From Pseudomonas weihenstephanensis (GTDB lineage Bacteria > Pseudomonadota > Gammaproteobacteria > Pseudomonadales > Pseudomonadaceae): a DNA stretch of 64,000 bases. The notes under the pieces are model-generated. The model saw nothing but the letters and a program-made list of their open reading frames with translations, did not search any database and was not told the DNA's origin. The position numbers and the translations under genes were made by a program. The stretch spans positions 186,001-250,000 of the forward strand of contig NZ_JYLF01000005.1 of NCBI RefSeq assembly GCF_001043055.1, written 5' to 3'. Below are positions 15,998 through 24,207 of the stretch, piece by piece; the first letter of the stretch is position 1; every line of letters starts with the position of its first letter.

Positions 15998-18010
15998 TCA
16001 ACGGCGCTTCAAGTAGCCACTGGTGGAGCTGCGACGTTGTGGAGGTCGTGCTATCGGCTGCGGTTGTACAACCGGCGGTGCTTCGGGTGGAGCCGTTTCC
16101 ACCGCTAGTTGCATGGACGCTGCAGCAACCGGCGCGGCAAGGCGTTCAGCGTGTACCGGTTTTTCATCAAATAAACCGGCCTGGGCCAGGGCTTGGCGGA
16201 TGCGTTCCCAGTCGTGTTCCTTGTAGCGGTTCAGGCCCAGGTAATGCGCCATCGCCAGGTTGTACACCATCAGGTCGAGGGCTTCGTTGCGCTCGGCTTT
16301 GCCCTTCACCCACTCGACGCGCTTGTGTCCGCGCACGTACCGCGTCACTTTGCGCTCGGCCACGCACTGGTCGAAGAATTCGTCCGGCAAGTCGTTGGCA
16401 AAGTGCAAGGCGCCCGGCCCGTCTTCAAACGGGTAGCGGTTGTAGATCCAGTCCTTGGCGGTGTCGGTGCCGACAAACCACAGCTCGGCGCCGTTGCGTT
16501 CGGTCTGGCCTTTCCAGGTCACGTCGACCATCGACGGGCGTTGCGCGATCACCGGTTTCCCCGGTTTGCTCGCGCCCTTGATGGCGAAGATGTTGCGCCA
16601 CCGGCGCACGCGGCAAAACTGGTAGACCTCGTCGGTATGATGGCCGCCGGAGTCGACGGCGGTGGCGAGAATGCCCAAGCCGACGCCGCATGGATGCGGG
16701 TAACGCACCTTGAGTTTGTCATCGAGCACGACCCAGGTGCGTTCGTCCGCCGGGTCGCCCCAGATGATCTGGAAGTCGACGATCCAGCGTTCCATGCCCA
16801 CGCCCCAACCCATCACCATCAGCTCCAGGCGGTTGGCTTGCACGTCGACCGAGGCCGTGAGCATCAGCACGCGATGGACCATTGCGCCGAGGCCGTAGGG
16901 TTCAAGGCGGGCGCGCTTCATCAGAACTTCGGCTTTGGTTTGTTCCTGAGCGCTGTCCCAAACCTTGGCCAGACGGGTGTTGTAGAACACCTGCATAGGC
17001 TCAAGGTCGCCCCGGCTCTGCGCCTTCTTGGCCTTTTCAAACTGCTTGGCCAGTGATGGCCAGTCCATCCAGCCGAGCGGTGAATACAGGGCGTTGAGGT
17101 GAAAGCCGATGGTTTCGCCGTCGCCCTGCGCGTGGGAGCGCCATTCGCCACGGGCCAGCATCAGGCCCTTGTGGTGCTCTTCGATCAGCACGTCACAATC
17201 CGGCCCCGAGCACTGGTAATGCACCACGCGGTAGTCGGCAGAGTAATGCAGGTTTTCCCACTCCAAAATTTGCATGTAGTCGCAGTGCGGGCATGGCACG
17301 TAGTAGTAGCGCTGGTCGCTGGTTTCAAACAGGTCGGCGATGCGCGACGCGCCCTTGATCGTGGGCGAGCTGGAGAAGTAGAACTTGGCGTTTCGGCCGA
17401 AGGTACTGCCCCGGGTTTCGGCCAGCTCGATGGGGTCGCCCTCTTCGCCCACGTCCACATCCCAGCGGTCGATCTCGTCGCCGTAAATGTAGCGCGCCGA
17501 CAGCTCGGCCAAGTTGGCCGCAGAGCCGGCGGTGGTGACGTACAGTGAGCCGCCTTCGAATTCCTTGGTGTCCATCGTGTTGCGCGAGTCACGTGAACGG
17601 GTCGCCGCCACGCGTTCGCGCAGCACCGGCGTGGCCTTGATGGTCTTGCCGATACGCGACGACACCCGCTTGGCCAGGCTCAGGCTCGGCAGCAGGGTCA
17701 GGATGTTGGACGGCACCATGTGGATCAGGCCGCCGATCCAGTTCAGCGCGATCTGGGTTTTCATCAACTGCGAAGCCACCATCGTGACCACGCGTTTGCA
17801 GGGGTGAGCCGGTGACAGGCAGCGCATGGGCTCGCGTGCATAAGGCGTACGCGAGGTGCGGTACTGGCCGGGCTCGGCGGCGCCGGTGTCACGCGGGATG
17901 CGCATGTATTCGTCGGCCCACTGGTCGACCCACAGCGACGGGTCAGGCCGTAGCCCACGGAAATACGCCTCGCGGTACACCTCTGCACCGTTCGGGATTT
18001 CCGTGTGCAT
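15998..18010 (-). CDS. Phage terminase large subunit (GpA family)
   Basis: A 670-residue GpA-type terminase. Its N-terminal ATPase carries the variant P-loop MVASQLMKTQIALNWIGG near residue 80 and a DEIDRW Walker-B-type motif near 175. It has a Cys-pair region (VPCPHCDYMQILEWENLHYS, CSGPDCDVLIEEHHKG). The nuclease domain begins LTASVDVQANRLELMVMGWG near residue 390. The protein cuts concatemers at cos and pumps DNA into the prohead. It is preceded by the Nu1-like small subunit three bases away. Complete length for the family. Confidence 0.94.
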   Translation of the reverse strand: MHTEIPNGAEVYREAYFRGLRPDPSLWVDQWADEYMRIPRDTGAAEPGQYRTSRTPYAREPMRCLSPAHPCKRVVTMVASQLMKTQIALNWIGGLIHMVPSNILTLLPSLSLAKRVSSRIGKTIKATPVLRERVAATRSRDSRNTMDTKEFEGGSLYVTTAGSAANLAELSARYIYGDEIDRWDVDVGEEGDPIELAETRGSTFGRNAKFYFSSSPTIKGASRIADLFETSDQRYYYVPCPHCDYMQILEWENLHYSADYRVVHYQCSGPDCDVLIEEHHKGLMLARGEWRSHAQGDGETIGFHLNALYSPLGWMDWPSLAKQFEKAKKAQSRGDLEPMQVFYNTRLAKVWDSAQEQTKAEVLMKRARLEPYGLGAMVHRVLMLTASVDVQANRLELMVMGWGVGMERWIVDFQIIWGDPADERTWVVLDDKLKVRYPHPCGVGLGILATAVDSGGHHTDEVYQFCRVRRWRNIFAIKGASKPGKPVIAQRPSMVDVTWKGQTERNGAELWFVGTDTAKDWIYNRYPFEDGPGALHFANDLPDEFFDQCVAERKVTRYVRGHKRVEWVKGKAERNEALDLMVYNLAMAHYLGLNRYKEHDWERIRQALAQAGLFDEKPVHAERLAAPVAAASMQLAVETAPPEAPPVVQPQPIARPPQRRSSTSGYLKRR

Positions 18011-18013
18011 GGG

Positions 18014-18622
18014 TTAACTCTTGTGGTTGAGGGCGTGAACCAGGTCAGCCGAGGACATGCGCTCGGCGTCTTCCAGCGAAGCGCGGATCGCAGCGGTGAG
18101 GCGGCGTTCGATTTCCCACGGGTCGGTCATGACTGCCAACTCGGGGGCCAGTTGCGGTGGCATGCCCAGCAGTTGATCGCGCAGCAAACGGCCCGCGTTG
18201 AAGGCGCCGGTTTTCACGGCTTCCAGCTCGACATGCGAGCCCTGCACTTTGTGGAATTCCGCCTCCGCCAACTGCGCCAGGTAGTACTCGCGGTGGGCTC
18301 GGGCCTTTTGGAAGTCAGGTTGCTTACCGGCCGGGCCGATTGCGGGCTGCGGCGCAGCCATGCTCGGCGTGGATTCGACCAGCGGGGATAGCTGGCTGGT
18401 GACGTCGCGCTGCACACGATCCGCTTGATGCCGGGCTGCGACGGCGGCCTTGCTGGGGTCGGCGGTGTCACGAATCAATGCGACGGTGGCGTCGACATTC
18501 ACCCGCTTGCCGTCATCCGACAGCACCAACCGGTTGTTGTCTTTAAGCCAGGTGATGTAACTCGGCGCCTTGCCGATGTGAGCCGCAAAGGCGCTCTTCG
18601 ACAGAAAGATGGGGTCTGTCAC
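18014..18622 (-). CDS. Terminase small subunit (Nu1-like)
   Basis: A 202-residue protein starting at a GTG (18622) that lies five bases after AAGGAGG; an upstream ATG at 18649 would place this site inside the gene, so the GTG is preferred. The N-terminus FLSKSAFAAHIGKAPSYITW is a helix-turn-helix of the Nu1/gp1 type that would recognise cos. A long helical region (KAVLAARH ... EYYLAQLAEAEFHKVQ) and a C-terminal large-subunit-binding tail follow. Placed right before terminase large subunit. Confidence 0.82.
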   Translation of the reverse strand: MTDPIFLSKSAFAAHIGKAPSYITWLKDNNRLVLSDDGKRVNVDATVALIRDTADPSKAAVAARHQADRVQRDVTSQLSPLVESTPSMAAPQPAIGPAGKQPDFQKARAHREYYLAQLAEAEFHKVQGSHVELEAVKTGAFNAGRLLRDQLLGMPPQLAPELAVMTDPWEIERRLTAAIRASLEDAERMSSADLVHALNHKS

Positions 18623-18783
18623 AAGCCCTCCTTTTCTACGGCTTTTCAATGCAAGCCTTTCAATTTCAATGGATTGAATTTCAATAAGCTGACAGCCCAG
18701 CGGCTAACGATTTCCCGCGGGTTTCCTGCCCCGTACCCGTGGATATTCCCCAGGGTCCCCGGCAGGTTTGGAACATCAGAGGA

Positions 18784-19128
18784 TTATTCCGAGCGATCTG
18801 TTGGGGTGGGTACGTCACAAACGCCCAGGCGCTTGGCGGCCCAGCGCTCATAAAGGCCGATGGCGACATCCGCTCCGGCCATTGCCGTGAGGCAGCCCAG
18901 TGCCGAAGACGCCCAGAGTGAAACGCCGTTGACGTGCAGCAGCATCATGGTAGACAAGCCGCACACGACGCAGGCACCGGAGCGCAACACCAACCGCCGC
19001 ACCAATGACCAACCCCGGGCACCGTCCTTGTCTGCTCGCCACATCTCACCGGACACACCACCGATCATGGACAGTGCGATCACTAACCAGATCGGCATAT
19101 CAGCTAACGCTTGTTGCTCTGTTGTCAT
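18784..19128 (-). CDS. Phage holin
   Basis: A 114-residue membrane protein starting MTTEQQALADMPIWLVIALS, with three hydrophobic segments (near residues 12-28, 47-66 and 70-90) and a charged C-terminal tail. This topology, size and placement before terminase match the holins of many Pseudomonas prophages. Holins permeabilise the inner membrane to release endolysin. The ATG at 19128 follows a GAGG site. No endolysin is in this window; I infer it is farther downstream in the late operon. Confidence 0.75.
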   Translation of the reverse strand: MTTEQQALADMPIWLVIALSMIGGVSGEMWRADKDGARGWSLVRRLVLRSGACVVCGLSTMMLLHVNGVSLWASSALGCLTAMAGADVAIGLYERWAAKRLGVCDVPTPTDRSE

Positions 19129-19167
19129 GTTTAGCCTCAATCAATAGAACAACGCGGGTGCTGAAAA

Positions 19168-19199
19168 AAGAAAACCCCGCCGGGGTGGGCAGGGTTTTC
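19168..19199 (-). terminator. Terminator-like hairpin upstream of the holin
   Basis: On the minus strand AAAACCC-TGCCCACCCCGGCG-GGGTTTT is followed by CTTTTTT. The outer stem has seven pairs and there is a good T-tract. It lies about 40 bp before the holin start, between the Q-like gene and the lysis/packaging genes, where a Q-antiterminated terminator would be expected. Confidence 0.65.
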
Positions 19200-19395
19200 A
19201 GTGCGCTGGTGTATGCCAGGGCGAGATGCACAGCACGTGCTCGGGTAGCGCTTAGGCGCAGAATTCATATCGTGGGGACGTTTTACCCCTGTTCGGTAAA
19301 ACCGAAAATAGGTGTTTTTCGGTCATTCTGCTCTACTCACTTTGACGCAACTTTGACGCAGGTTTGAGGTAAGTAACCCCGACGAGCGGTCACGC

Positions 19396-19884
19396 TTAAC
19401 CAGCTTGGCCCAGCACCGTTGCGCGGGTCAGGTTGGTTGCTTGGCTGCCGCTGCGCCGGGTGTAGCCCCGTGTGGTGCCACTTCGAACGGTGAGGATCAA
19501 CATCACTTGTTGATGCAACCGCTTCACCCAGTTGCGATACGTTTGGTCTGCCCCCTCGGTAATGTCGAGCAGTCGCATTTGCTCACGTCGCGGCATGGCT
19601 GGCTGATGCAGATAACGCAGTCTTGCCAGCTTGGCCAGTTGCTGGCCTTTGGTGGACTGGCGGGCCAACTCGGCAACGGCGGCTGCCACTTCGCATGCGA
19701 TGTGATCCATGCCTGCGCCCGCTCCCACCAACAGATGCCGTGAACCTGCTGTGCCCCGAGGGGCGCATCCGCCGTATTGCATGATCGTCGCCATTGGGCT
19801 GCCCAAGCCACCGGCCTCGCCAACGTGGCAGTGCTGCTCGCCCCAATGCTGCATCAGTTCTTCGATTTGCTGAATCATCCCCAT
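19396..19884 (-). CDS. Putative late antiterminator, Q-like
   Basis: A 162-residue basic protein, IEELMQHWGEQHCHVGEAGG ... RREQMRLLDITEGADQTYRN and WVKRLHQQVMLILTV. The LMxxWG start, the central alternating helical segment and the TYRxWVxRLH ending resemble Q-type antiterminators by pattern. The position, last of the leftward early genes and just before holin and terminase, is that of Q. A terminator-like hairpin follows it and several more lie within the late operon, which is consistent with this role. Two close starts are possible (19884 or 19878). Assignment is by context as much as by sequence. Confidence 0.5.
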   Translation of the reverse strand: MGMIQQIEELMQHWGEQHCHVGEAGGLGSPMATIMQYGGCAPRGTAGSRHLLVGAGAGMDHIACEVAAAVAELARQSTKGQQLAKLARLRYLHQPAMPRREQMRLLDITEGADQTYRNWVKRLHQQVMLILTVRSGTTRGYTRRSGSQATNLTRATVLGQAG

Positions 19885-19897
19885 CTACTCCCTGAAA

Positions 19898-20186
19898 AAC
19901 CAACCTGACACAGAAAAGAACCAACCTGACACACACCTAACACACTAAAAAACCTTTAAAAACATAGCCTTAATGCTCTATGTGTTGGGTGTGTCAGGTG
20001 TGTTGGGTTTCTTCTCACGTACAAGAAATAATTAACGAACATCAACCTTTGACTGATTGCACATGTACACACGCCCACATGTGCGAGAAACCCGCCACAC
20101 CTGACACACTGACCCCGAAAGCCTTTAAAGACGTGGCCTGTAGCTGTGTCAGGTTGGTGGTTCTAACCCGCCACACCGTCAACACA
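19898..20186. repeat. Cluster of AACC-CCTGACACA repeats forming two large palindromes (possible origin)
   Basis: This gene-free gap of about 320 bases between the primase stop and the Q-like start holds six related elements. AACCAACCTGACACA occurs at 19898-19912 and 19919-19933 with a 21-bp period. The element recurs inverted at 19990-20009, direct at 20089-20108, inverted at 20145-20162 and as a variant at 20165-20186. They make two units (19919-20009 and 20089-20162), each with inverted arms around a CCTTTAAARACRTRGCCT centre. The location next to the primase-helicase suggests replication-initiator binding. Confidence 0.75.
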
Positions 20187-20205
20187 CCCCACACACAATG
20201 AGCCG

Positions 20206-22923
20206 TCATGCTGCGCTGTCCTGTCGTTGCCCGAACTTCACGTGCTCCCAACTACCGACACTCCAGCCACCGGCCTTGGCCGCTTCGCGCCAAGTGGTAA
20301 CTGCCGCCCCTAGCCCGGCCGCTGACACAGATGGGGGCGGGGAAGGTGCCGGATCAATGCCAGACCACGGGAAGAAGAAGGTGCCAAAGGATCGCCGCGA
20401 GCCATCCATCCAAGGCTTACCCTGAATCTTGTCCACTTCCGTGGAGATGAACCCACTGAACTTGGTATGACTTAAGGTGTGTTCCTTGTTGCGGTGGCAC
20501 CACTCCAAAAATAACGCGTACAGATCACTGCTGACGCACACGCTGAACGGCGCCCCCAACAGGCCATTGCGCCATTCACGCAGAAAGGTTTGCCAACTCG
20601 CCATACTCAAGTCCACCAAGCGCTGACGGGCCTCAGTGTTGGGCGGTCGGGTGCGCTGATCGAAATCACCCAGGTCATAGCTGAGCAGGTAGTCATACAG
20701 CGCAGGGATACCCTCGTTGGCCAACTCACACTTAACCCGCTCTTGATCCTCAGGCCCCAAAGTTTCCTTGGGCCAGACCACCAACATGCGCCGGTCATTC
20801 TCACCAATCGGCCACGGCATAATCTCGTTGGAAAGGAACACCGCATTCATGTGGTTGGCTTCTTCCCAACCGTTCACAAACTTGGACTCCATGCGTACCG
20901 TTTTGCCGGTGACCATGTGTTTGATCTTGCCCACCTGGTTGTATCGCTGATCGCGACTGACAACTTCCTCAAACACGCCGTACAACTTGTTTGACTGCCA
21001 CACCGTCCAGCTTGATTCCAACTGCGACTGCCCTACCGTGGCCGCATACTCACCGTAAACAGCACCCATGATGTCGCTCAGCAACAAACTCTTGCCGCTG
21101 CCTTCCATCGTGGAGTGCAGCAACACGGCGGTGTCCATCTTGGCACCGATGTTTTGCAGCGGATAAGCCAGCCATTTAATCAGCCAGTCGGTTGCCGCTT
21201 CGTCGTGGTTGCACAAGAAGCTGAACAGCGAGCGCAGGGTGCGGCATTTATTCGGCTCATTGAGGGGCACCAAAGGCAGCCCCTCAAAGGTATTGATGTA
21301 CACCTCGGGGTCTTTGGTCATACGTGGGTCGAACACGATATGTTCCATGTCCACAGTGCGGCGATCAGGGCTGTTCAACCACATGGCATAAGCGTCGCCC
21401 AAGGCCATACGCATGGCACCTTCCGGGACTCGGCGACGACACTTGATGTCCCAGGAGTCTTTGGTGCCGTCTATATAGACATAACGCTCGGTCGGACTCA
21501 TGCCCTCCCCCGACACCTGCTTAAACTTGGCCTCTGCTTTGGCTTTGTTGGCTTGGCGCTCAGCCATGTCATCGGCAATGACCTTTTTCTGACCGGACTC
21601 AAACCAGTCCTTGGCCAACACTTTGGTGACCAGCAACTCAAACGCAGGCTTTTTGATAATGACGCGCTTGAACATGTCGAAAACGGCGGTCTTGCCCTCG
21701 ATCAAGGCAAAGCGTTGGAAGACTCGGTCAGCCGTCCACTCACTCCCCCCGCCCCCCTCAGGTGCAGGAGCCGCCGCGCTGGCAGGCATCAATTCGCCCG
21801 GCCCGCTGGCATCCTCAGATGGGGTCGGGGGAAGATCCGCAGGTGATGGCCGGGATGATTGCTGCATCCCCAACATCCGCGCCGCATCTTTGACCGCTTT
21901 GGATTGATCGCCGCCGTGCTCAAGCAGACAAAACACCTCAAACGCATCGTTCTGGTGACCATTGGCCAGCGGATCAGCGCCGTGGTGCGAGTAGAGTTTG
22001 TCATCGGTAATAGTGATGCCTGGCAAGCCGGTGCTGCTCTGCGGATAGAGCCATTTGCTACCGCGCTTAATGTAGCCGTGCGCGCGCAGCAGCTCTTCAA
22101 CATCATGGCAGCGGTTGAACTCATCAATTACCGAGGGCCGGTTGCCGGAAACCTGCACAGGTGCCTTGGTCGACTTGGGTTTAGGCTTTTCAGCCTTCGG
22201 CGCCCAAGGGCAAGCAGACTCGGCGTCACGCTTAAAAATGTCCCAGCCCTGCCAAATATTCAGCAAGTCGCTGGTCAGCACTGGCAACCCTTCAGCGGAA
22301 GGTGGTGTGCGCCAGGTATATGGTTTGCCGGTACCGGGATGAATGGAGGGCGGCAACACGTCTTGCACCAAACCCGCACGCAATTCGAAGACGGTAAAAC
22401 GCTTGTAGGGCTCAGCTTCGTCGCGCGCGGCGGCTTCGCCAACCAGATCGCCCGCCTCTTTGGCTGCTTTGGCTTTGGAGATTAGTCCTTTAAAAATCGA
22501 CCCATCAGGGTCGTTTTCATTGGGCCATGCCAGGGAGTGACGGGTGAGGTCTATTCCATCCGGCACCTGAAACAGGATACGAAAACGCGCCGGGTTACCC
22601 ACAACCGTCGGGTAAACCAGCGCCATTGCATCCAGATCCAGACCTAACAGCTCGTACAAGACGTGACGCGTCCACTGAACATCGTCCACATCCAATGAGC
22701 ACACGCGGCTTGGGCCAAGCACTACGCCAAGGTTATGCATTGGGTTTGCTGCCCAAAACGCCTCAGCGGCGCTCGCATCGGTGATGTAACCACCGGGTTT
22801 ATTCCAGCCCACCCCCTTTGGGGCCTTTTCGCCGGGCTCGATGGCAACAAGTGCCAAGTTGAAGGTGTCAATGTAGCGTCGTGCCCATGTCGCCATCGGT
22901 ACAGCCTGATTGCGGTCAGTCAT
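20206..22923 (-). CDS. Bifunctional primase-polymerase / D5-like helicase (phage replication protein)
   Basis: A 905-residue protein with two modules. Residues about 15-200 form a prim-pol (AEP) domain (FNLALVAIEPGEKAPKG, NLGVVLGPSRVCSLDVDDVQ with its acidic pair). A linker rich in Pro/Ala near 360-390 follows. The C-terminal part is a D5/DUF5906-type superfamily-3 helicase with Walker A STMEGSGKSLLLSD near residue 606, LYGVFEEV as Walker B and a FLSNEIMPWPIGENDRRMLV motif. It would melt and prime phage DNA replication, comparable to the P4 alpha protein. It overlaps the zinc-finger gene upstream. The repeat cluster just downstream may be its target. Confidence 0.88.
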   Translation of the reverse strand: MTDRNQAVPMATWARRYIDTFNLALVAIEPGEKAPKGVGWNKPGGYITDASAAEAFWAANPMHNLGVVLGPSRVCSLDVDDVQWTRHVLYELLGLDLDAMALVYPTVVGNPARFRILFQVPDGIDLTRHSLAWPNENDPDGSIFKGLISKAKAAKEAGDLVGEAAARDEAEPYKRFTVFELRAGLVQDVLPPSIHPGTGKPYTWRTPPSAEGLPVLTSDLLNIWQGWDIFKRDAESACPWAPKAEKPKPKSTKAPVQVSGNRPSVIDEFNRCHDVEELLRAHGYIKRGSKWLYPQSSTGLPGITITDDKLYSHHGADPLANGHQNDAFEVFCLLEHGGDQSKAVKDAARMLGMQQSSRPSPADLPPTPSEDASGPGELMPASAAAPAPEGGGGSEWTADRVFQRFALIEGKTAVFDMFKRVIIKKPAFELLVTKVLAKDWFESGQKKVIADDMAERQANKAKAEAKFKQVSGEGMSPTERYVYIDGTKDSWDIKCRRRVPEGAMRMALGDAYAMWLNSPDRRTVDMEHIVFDPRMTKDPEVYINTFEGLPLVPLNEPNKCRTLRSLFSFLCNHDEAATDWLIKWLAYPLQNIGAKMDTAVLLHSTMEGSGKSLLLSDIMGAVYGEYAATVGQSQLESSWTVWQSNKLYGVFEEVVSRDQRYNQVGKIKHMVTGKTVRMESKFVNGWEEANHMNAVFLSNEIMPWPIGENDRRMLVVWPKETLGPEDQERVKCELANEGIPALYDYLLSYDLGDFDQRTRPPNTEARQRLVDLSMASWQTFLREWRNGLLGAPFSVCVSSDLYALFLEWCHRNKEHTLSHTKFSGFISTEVDKIQGKPWMDGSRRSFGTFFFPWSGIDPAPSPPPSVSAAGLGAAVTTWREAAKAGGWSVGSWEHVKFGQRQDSAA

Positions 22924-23141
22924 CTACGGCGCTCCCGCAACTCTTCGCAGGAGATGCAGGTTTCACAACCCTGGACTGCCTGTTGCCGAAGCAGCGGAAT
23001 GGCGTCGTCGCAATCCACACAAAACCCCGTACTGGACGTGGCATTTGCTTCACGTTGACGCTTTTCAAGAGCGCACCGCGCTAGAGCACGCTGCAAAAAC
23101 TCATCCGCATAGTCGTTAGCCAGATCGACGTCATCAGCCAT
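22920..23141 (-). CDS. TraR/DksA-type C4 zinc-finger protein
   Basis: A 73-residue protein with an N-terminal helix (DDVDLANDYADEFLQRALAR) and a C-x2-C ... C-x2-C zinc knuckle (GFCVDCDDAIPLL, GCETCISCEE). It belongs to the short TraR/DksA family, whose members bind the RNA polymerase secondary channel and alter initiation. Such genes are common in Pseudomonas and enterobacterial prophages next to replication genes. It overlaps both the CII-like gene and the primase gene. Confidence 0.85.
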   Translation of the reverse strand: MADDVDLANDYADEFLQRALARCALEKRQREANATSSTGFCVDCDDAIPLLRQQAVQGCETCISCEELRERRR

Positions 23142-23622
23142 TGTCGCGATCCTCCATTGCCTGACGTGCGCCGGTCATGATGCCCAACACCTCGCGGATA
23201 ACGTCCATGCCACGTTTTTCTAGAATGGCGACTTCGTGTGCTTCCCAGACTGCGTCGGCCACGCCTTCGTGCATGCACGACACAAACTCACCGGACTCAG
23301 CCAGTAACTTCCCTACTGCTTTCAAGGCTTCCTTGGTAGCAGGCACTGGCGTTGGTTTGTACCAAACGGCCCCGGCTGGACGCACCAACGCATCAAGCAA
23401 ACGAGGATCAGCGGTGAGGCGAATCACCTCTTCCAGCTCATCCGGTGTCAGCCAGCGGCGCTCTTCGTCAAGTTTGAGTTTCTTTTGCAGGGCGTCATTG
23501 TCGATCACCATCGCGAAAGCTAATGCGGTGACACCACCCTTATAGGAACGCCCTGCGCGATACAGCGCGTGACGCAATGAAAGTACCGGACCAGCGTCCG
23601 GCAATAGATCGATGCGACTCAT
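23134..23622 (-). CDS. CII-family phage regulatory protein
   Basis: A 162-residue protein starting MSRIDLLPDAGPVLSLRHAL followed by YRAGRSYKGGVTALAFAM. The SYKGGVTALAFAM.ID...LQKKLKL pattern and ERRWLTPDELEEVIRLTADP are typical of the phage regulatory CII (P2 Cox/CII-like) proteins that replace lambda CII in this phage type. The ATG at 23622 lies after AAAGGGG. It follows cro in the leftward early operon. Upstream codons from 23808 read through hairpin DNA and are not expected to be translated. Confidence 0.75.
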   Translation of the reverse strand: MSRIDLLPDAGPVLSLRHALYRAGRSYKGGVTALAFAMVIDNDALQKKLKLDEERRWLTPDELEEVIRLTADPRLLDALVRPAGAVWYKPTPVPATKEALKAVGKLLAESGEFVSCMHEGVADAVWEAHEVAILEKRGMDVIREVLGIMTGARQAMEDRDNG

Positions 23623-23716
23623 AACCGTAAAAACCCCTTTTACGGTGTAGCCATAAAGCAGGGCACGCCCTATCCTACGACCACGACCGATGTACATGTG
23701 CTGTGTATCGTCGTAG

Positions 23717-23754
23717 CTGGACCGGAGGATCTTTGGTGAGAGGCTCCGGTCCAG
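23717..23754 (-). promoter_or_regulatory. Hairpin carrying the CCTCTCACCAAA element (leftward copy 2)
   Basis: CTGGACCGGAG (23717-23727) pairs perfectly with CTCCGGTCCAG (23744-23754). The 16-nt loop holds TTTGGTGAGAGG, which on the transcribed minus strand reads CCTCTCACCAAA. It is in the leader of the CII-like gene. No T-tract follows, so a recognition hairpin in RNA is more likely than a terminator. Confidence 0.7.
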
Positions 23755-23795
23755 CACCCTTTTTGAACGCTGTTGATGTACTGCTGTATTGCCCC

Positions 23796-23833
23796 ATCGA
23801 CCTGACATTTCTTTGGTGAGAGGTTTTGGGTCG
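23796..23833 (-). promoter_or_regulatory. Hairpin carrying the CCTCTCACCAAA element (leftward copy 1)
   Basis: TCGACC (23796-23801) and GGTCGA (23828-23833) flank TTTGGTGAGAGG at 23811-23822. It lies 10 bp after the cro stop codon on the minus strand. The stem is shorter than in copy 2, but the arrangement of the element in the loop is the same. Confidence 0.55.
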
Positions 23834-23843
23834 ACGTCTTATT

Positions 23844-24101
23844 TCAAGCTGCATGAACAGGCTGAAGGTCGTCAGGTGTGCAAAAAACATCTGGCCGCAA
23901 GTCTTCACGCGAAACACCTGTAAGCAGCTCTACTCGTAAAACTAGCTCAGCTGGTATTTCTCCTTTTCTGTACCAGTAGGAAACAAGCTGCTGGGATACA
24001 GGTCGGTCTTCGGTTGAAACAAGCAACGCGAATGCGGTCTGACCACCTGCCAAGTCGATAGCTTTCGCAAGTGCCTCTCGCATGGAATCGGAAATGCTCA
24101 T
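23844..24101 (-). CDS. Cro / YdaS-type repressor
   Basis: An 85-residue protein, MREALAKAIDLAGGQTAFAL ... VSQQLVSYWYRKGEIPAELV, with the YdaS/Cro helix-turn-helix: GGQTAFALLVS as first helix and QQLVSYWYRKG as recognition helix, then the wing-like PAELVLRVELLTGVSREDL. It is the first gene of the leftward early operon, divergent from cI. As Cro it would repress the cI promoter during lytic growth. YdaS proteins are sometimes annotated as antitoxins, but no toxin partner is adjacent, so Cro is the better reading. Confidence 0.85.
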   Translation of the reverse strand: MSISDSMREALAKAIDLAGGQTAFALLVSTEDRPVSQQLVSYWYRKGEIPAELVLRVELLTGVSREDLRPDVFCTPDDLQPVHAA

Positions 24102-24129
24102 AACAACCTCTGAACGGAAAGTACGCGGG

Positions 24130-24168
24130 CAAATTACAACAAAACTTGTTATCTCTCAACGTGTTTTT
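24130..24168 (-). promoter_or_regulatory. Leftward early promoter and operator (cro side)
   Basis: On the minus strand TTGAGA is followed after 17 bases by TAATTT, a fair sigma-70 promoter toward cro. The spacer contains the palindrome AACAA-AAC-TTGTT (24138-24150), a natural repressor site between -35 and -10. Assignment of CI or Cro as the binder is inference. Confidence 0.55.
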
Positions 24169-24181
24169 ACGTTTGAAAGAT

Positions 24182-24197
24182 TACAAATGTTTTTGTA
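24182..24197. promoter_or_regulatory. Operator-like palindrome before cI
   Basis: TACAAA-TGTT-TTTGTA is a perfect 6-bp inverted repeat ending 10 bp before the cI start codon. It shares the ACAA/TTGT half-site with the cro-side palindrome and with the repeat at 25048-25070, so the three may form an operator set. Confidence 0.5.
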
Positions 24198-24207
24198 GCC
24201 TCCAGCA

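Noticed and set aside
16193..17056. 287-residue open frame on the plus strand
   Set aside because: It is entirely inside the terminase gene, which has clear motifs on the other strand.
19898..20186. CRISPR-like repeat array
   Set aside because: The copies are in mixed orientation with uneven spacing and diverged ends, and no cas genes are near; they form palindromes instead.
23844..24101. YdaS/YdaT toxin-antitoxin pair
   Set aside because: No YdaT-like toxin is adjacent, and the gene occupies the Cro position opposite cI.
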